Part shown: piece by piece, positions 63,367 to 64,000 of the stretch | Layout: every line of letters begins with the position of its first letter | How positions within the stretch are numbered: position 1 is the first letter of the stretch | DNA from: Polyangiaceae bacterium | GTDB lineage: Bacteria > Myxococcota_A > Polyangia > Polyangiales > Polyangiaceae | Reading direction: 5' to 3' | DNA length: 64,000 bases | Assembly: GCA_016719945.1 (NCBI GenBank) | Contig: JADJYE010000038.1 | Coordinates: 1 to 64,000, forward strand | Position numbers and translations under genes: made by a program | The notes under the pieces: model-generated | Database searches by the model: none | What the model was told of the DNA's origin: nothing | The model's input: only the letters and a program-made list of their open reading frames with translations

Positions 63367-63392
63367 CACCGCTCGACACCGCGCGCGGGTCG
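63367..63392. repeat. 26-bp direct repeat, right copy
   Basis: Identical to 59039-59064. It lies 17 bp upstream of the yvcK-family start codon and closes the 4.3-kb protease-lipoprotein module. Confidence 0.85.
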
Positions 63393-63409
63393 AGAAAGAC
63401 TGCCGAAGG

Positions 63410-64000
63410 ATGCGCCGGCTCAGCGAGCTTCCTTCACCTCGCATCGCGCAGGGCACGGCCGCGCGCGTGGTGACGCTCGGCGGGGGGCACGGTCAGGCCG
63501 CGCTCTTGCGAGGGCTCTCGCGGCTCGACTGTCACATCACGGCGATCGTGTCGGTCGCCGATGACGGCGGGTGCTCCGGCAAGCTGCGCGAGGAGCTCGG
63601 GATGCCGCCGCCGGGAGACGTGCGTCGATGCCTGGTGAGCCTCGCGACGCTGCGCGAGGCCGATCAGTTCGAGGAGCGGCTGCAGGGAGAGCGCGAAGAG
63701 GGGCGCTGCGTCGGCAACCTCGTGCTCGCCGAGATGAGCCAGGACCTCGGCTCTCTGCAGCGCGCCGTCGACTGGGCGGGCGCGCTGCTCGGCTGCCTCG
63801 GTCGCGTGGTGCCCGTCGCGGACGTCGCGGGGACGCTCAACGTGTATGACCTCGTCCACGGTCCGATCGTGGGGGAGGCGGCCATCGAGCGGCTGAGCGC
63901 CAACACGCTGGTCGCGACCGTGGCCGGCCCCGAGCGCGCGAGCCCGGAGGCGCTCGACGCCATCGAGCGCGCGGACCTGCTCTTCCTCGGGCCAGGCAGC
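63410..64000 (+). CDS. YvcK/CofD-family protein, partial
   Basis: Open from the ATG at 63410 (MRRLSELPSPRIAQGTAARV) to the window edge, 197 residues. The glycine-rich nucleotide site VVTLGGGHGQAALLRGL is followed by VSVADDGGCSGKLREELGMP, PPGDVRRCLVSLATLREADQ, CVGNLVLAEM and DLLFLGPGS. These are the hallmarks of the gluconeogenesis factor YvcK (UDP-sugar-binding regulator of cell-wall metabolism), related to 2-phospho-L-lactate transferase CofD. YvcK is favoured over CofD by the DDGGCSGKLR and PPGD motifs. About one third of the protein lies outside the window. Confidence 0.88.
   Translation, partial: MRRLSELPSPRIAQGTAARVVTLGGGHGQAALLRGLSRLDCHITAIVSVADDGGCSGKLREELGMPPPGDVRRCLVSLATLREADQFEERLQGEREEGRCVGNLVLAEMSQDLGSLQRAVDWAGALLGCLGRVVPVADVAGTLNVYDLVHGPIVGEAAIERLSANTLVATVAGPERASPEALDAIERADLLFLGPGS

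Overview
The window is very GC-rich bacterial DNA with dense, short-spaced genes. Its gene content points to the Myxococcota (a Polyangia or Sandaracinaceae-like myxobacterium). There are four Hanks-type Ser/Thr kinases in 37 kb, an FHA-sigma54 activator, many serine/alanine-rich or cysteine-rich lipoproteins, a thrombospondin-type-3 secreted protease, a DUF2169 protein and an HTTM membrane protein. This assignment is inferred from gene families; no rRNA or tRNA gene was recognised.

Layout. (1) 1-12,013 is a graveyard of mobile elements: relics of three IS21-family elements, a truncated ISKra4-family copy, and an IS1182-family element interrupted by a second, full-length ISKra4 copy with recognisable ends and a target duplication. 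Between them lie one unidentified gene (5477-6304) and the stub of an integrative element (XRE regulator, HTH protein, truncated tyrosine integrase). (2) 12,014-14,330 holds a four-helix-bundle gene, hexanucleotide repeats and a methyltransferase gene. (3) 14,326-22,514 is a minus-strand run of secreted lipoproteins, an alpha/beta hydrolase, seryl-tRNA synthetase (serS) and an S4 RNA-binding protein. (4) 22,586-39,309 is a signalling and envelope region: three kinases, a DUF362 lipoprotein, an HTTM pair, a GT-C-like membrane protein, an Hsp70 homologue and an FHA-sigma54 activator. (5) 39,314-44,033 has a Tat-exported phosphoesterase and a translationally coupled sspB-livM-livG-livF operon. 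(6) 44,170-53,824 has secreted proteins, a PD-(D/E)XK Rpn-like protein, a DUF2169 protein and an EamA exporter. (7) 53,865-59,003 has a TPR lipoprotein paralogous to the one at 17,619, then a coupled kinase / 70-aa protein / L-asparaginase operon. (8) 59,039-63,392 is a 4.3-kb module (secreted trypsin-like protease plus lipoprotein) bounded by perfect 26-bp direct repeats. A yvcK/cofD-family gene then runs off the end.

Many otherwise well-conserved reading frames carry single-base frameshifts, usually in G or C runs. The two near-identical ISKra4 copies differ mainly by 1-nt indels. A sizeable share of the frameshifts may therefore be sequencing error rather than decay, and the broken genes should be read with that in mind. 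Dispersed repeats stand out: a 46-bp palindrome family in four copies, a 58-bp repeat in two copies, nested inverted repeats upstream of the XRE gene, and a probable operator palindrome over the promoter that follows it.
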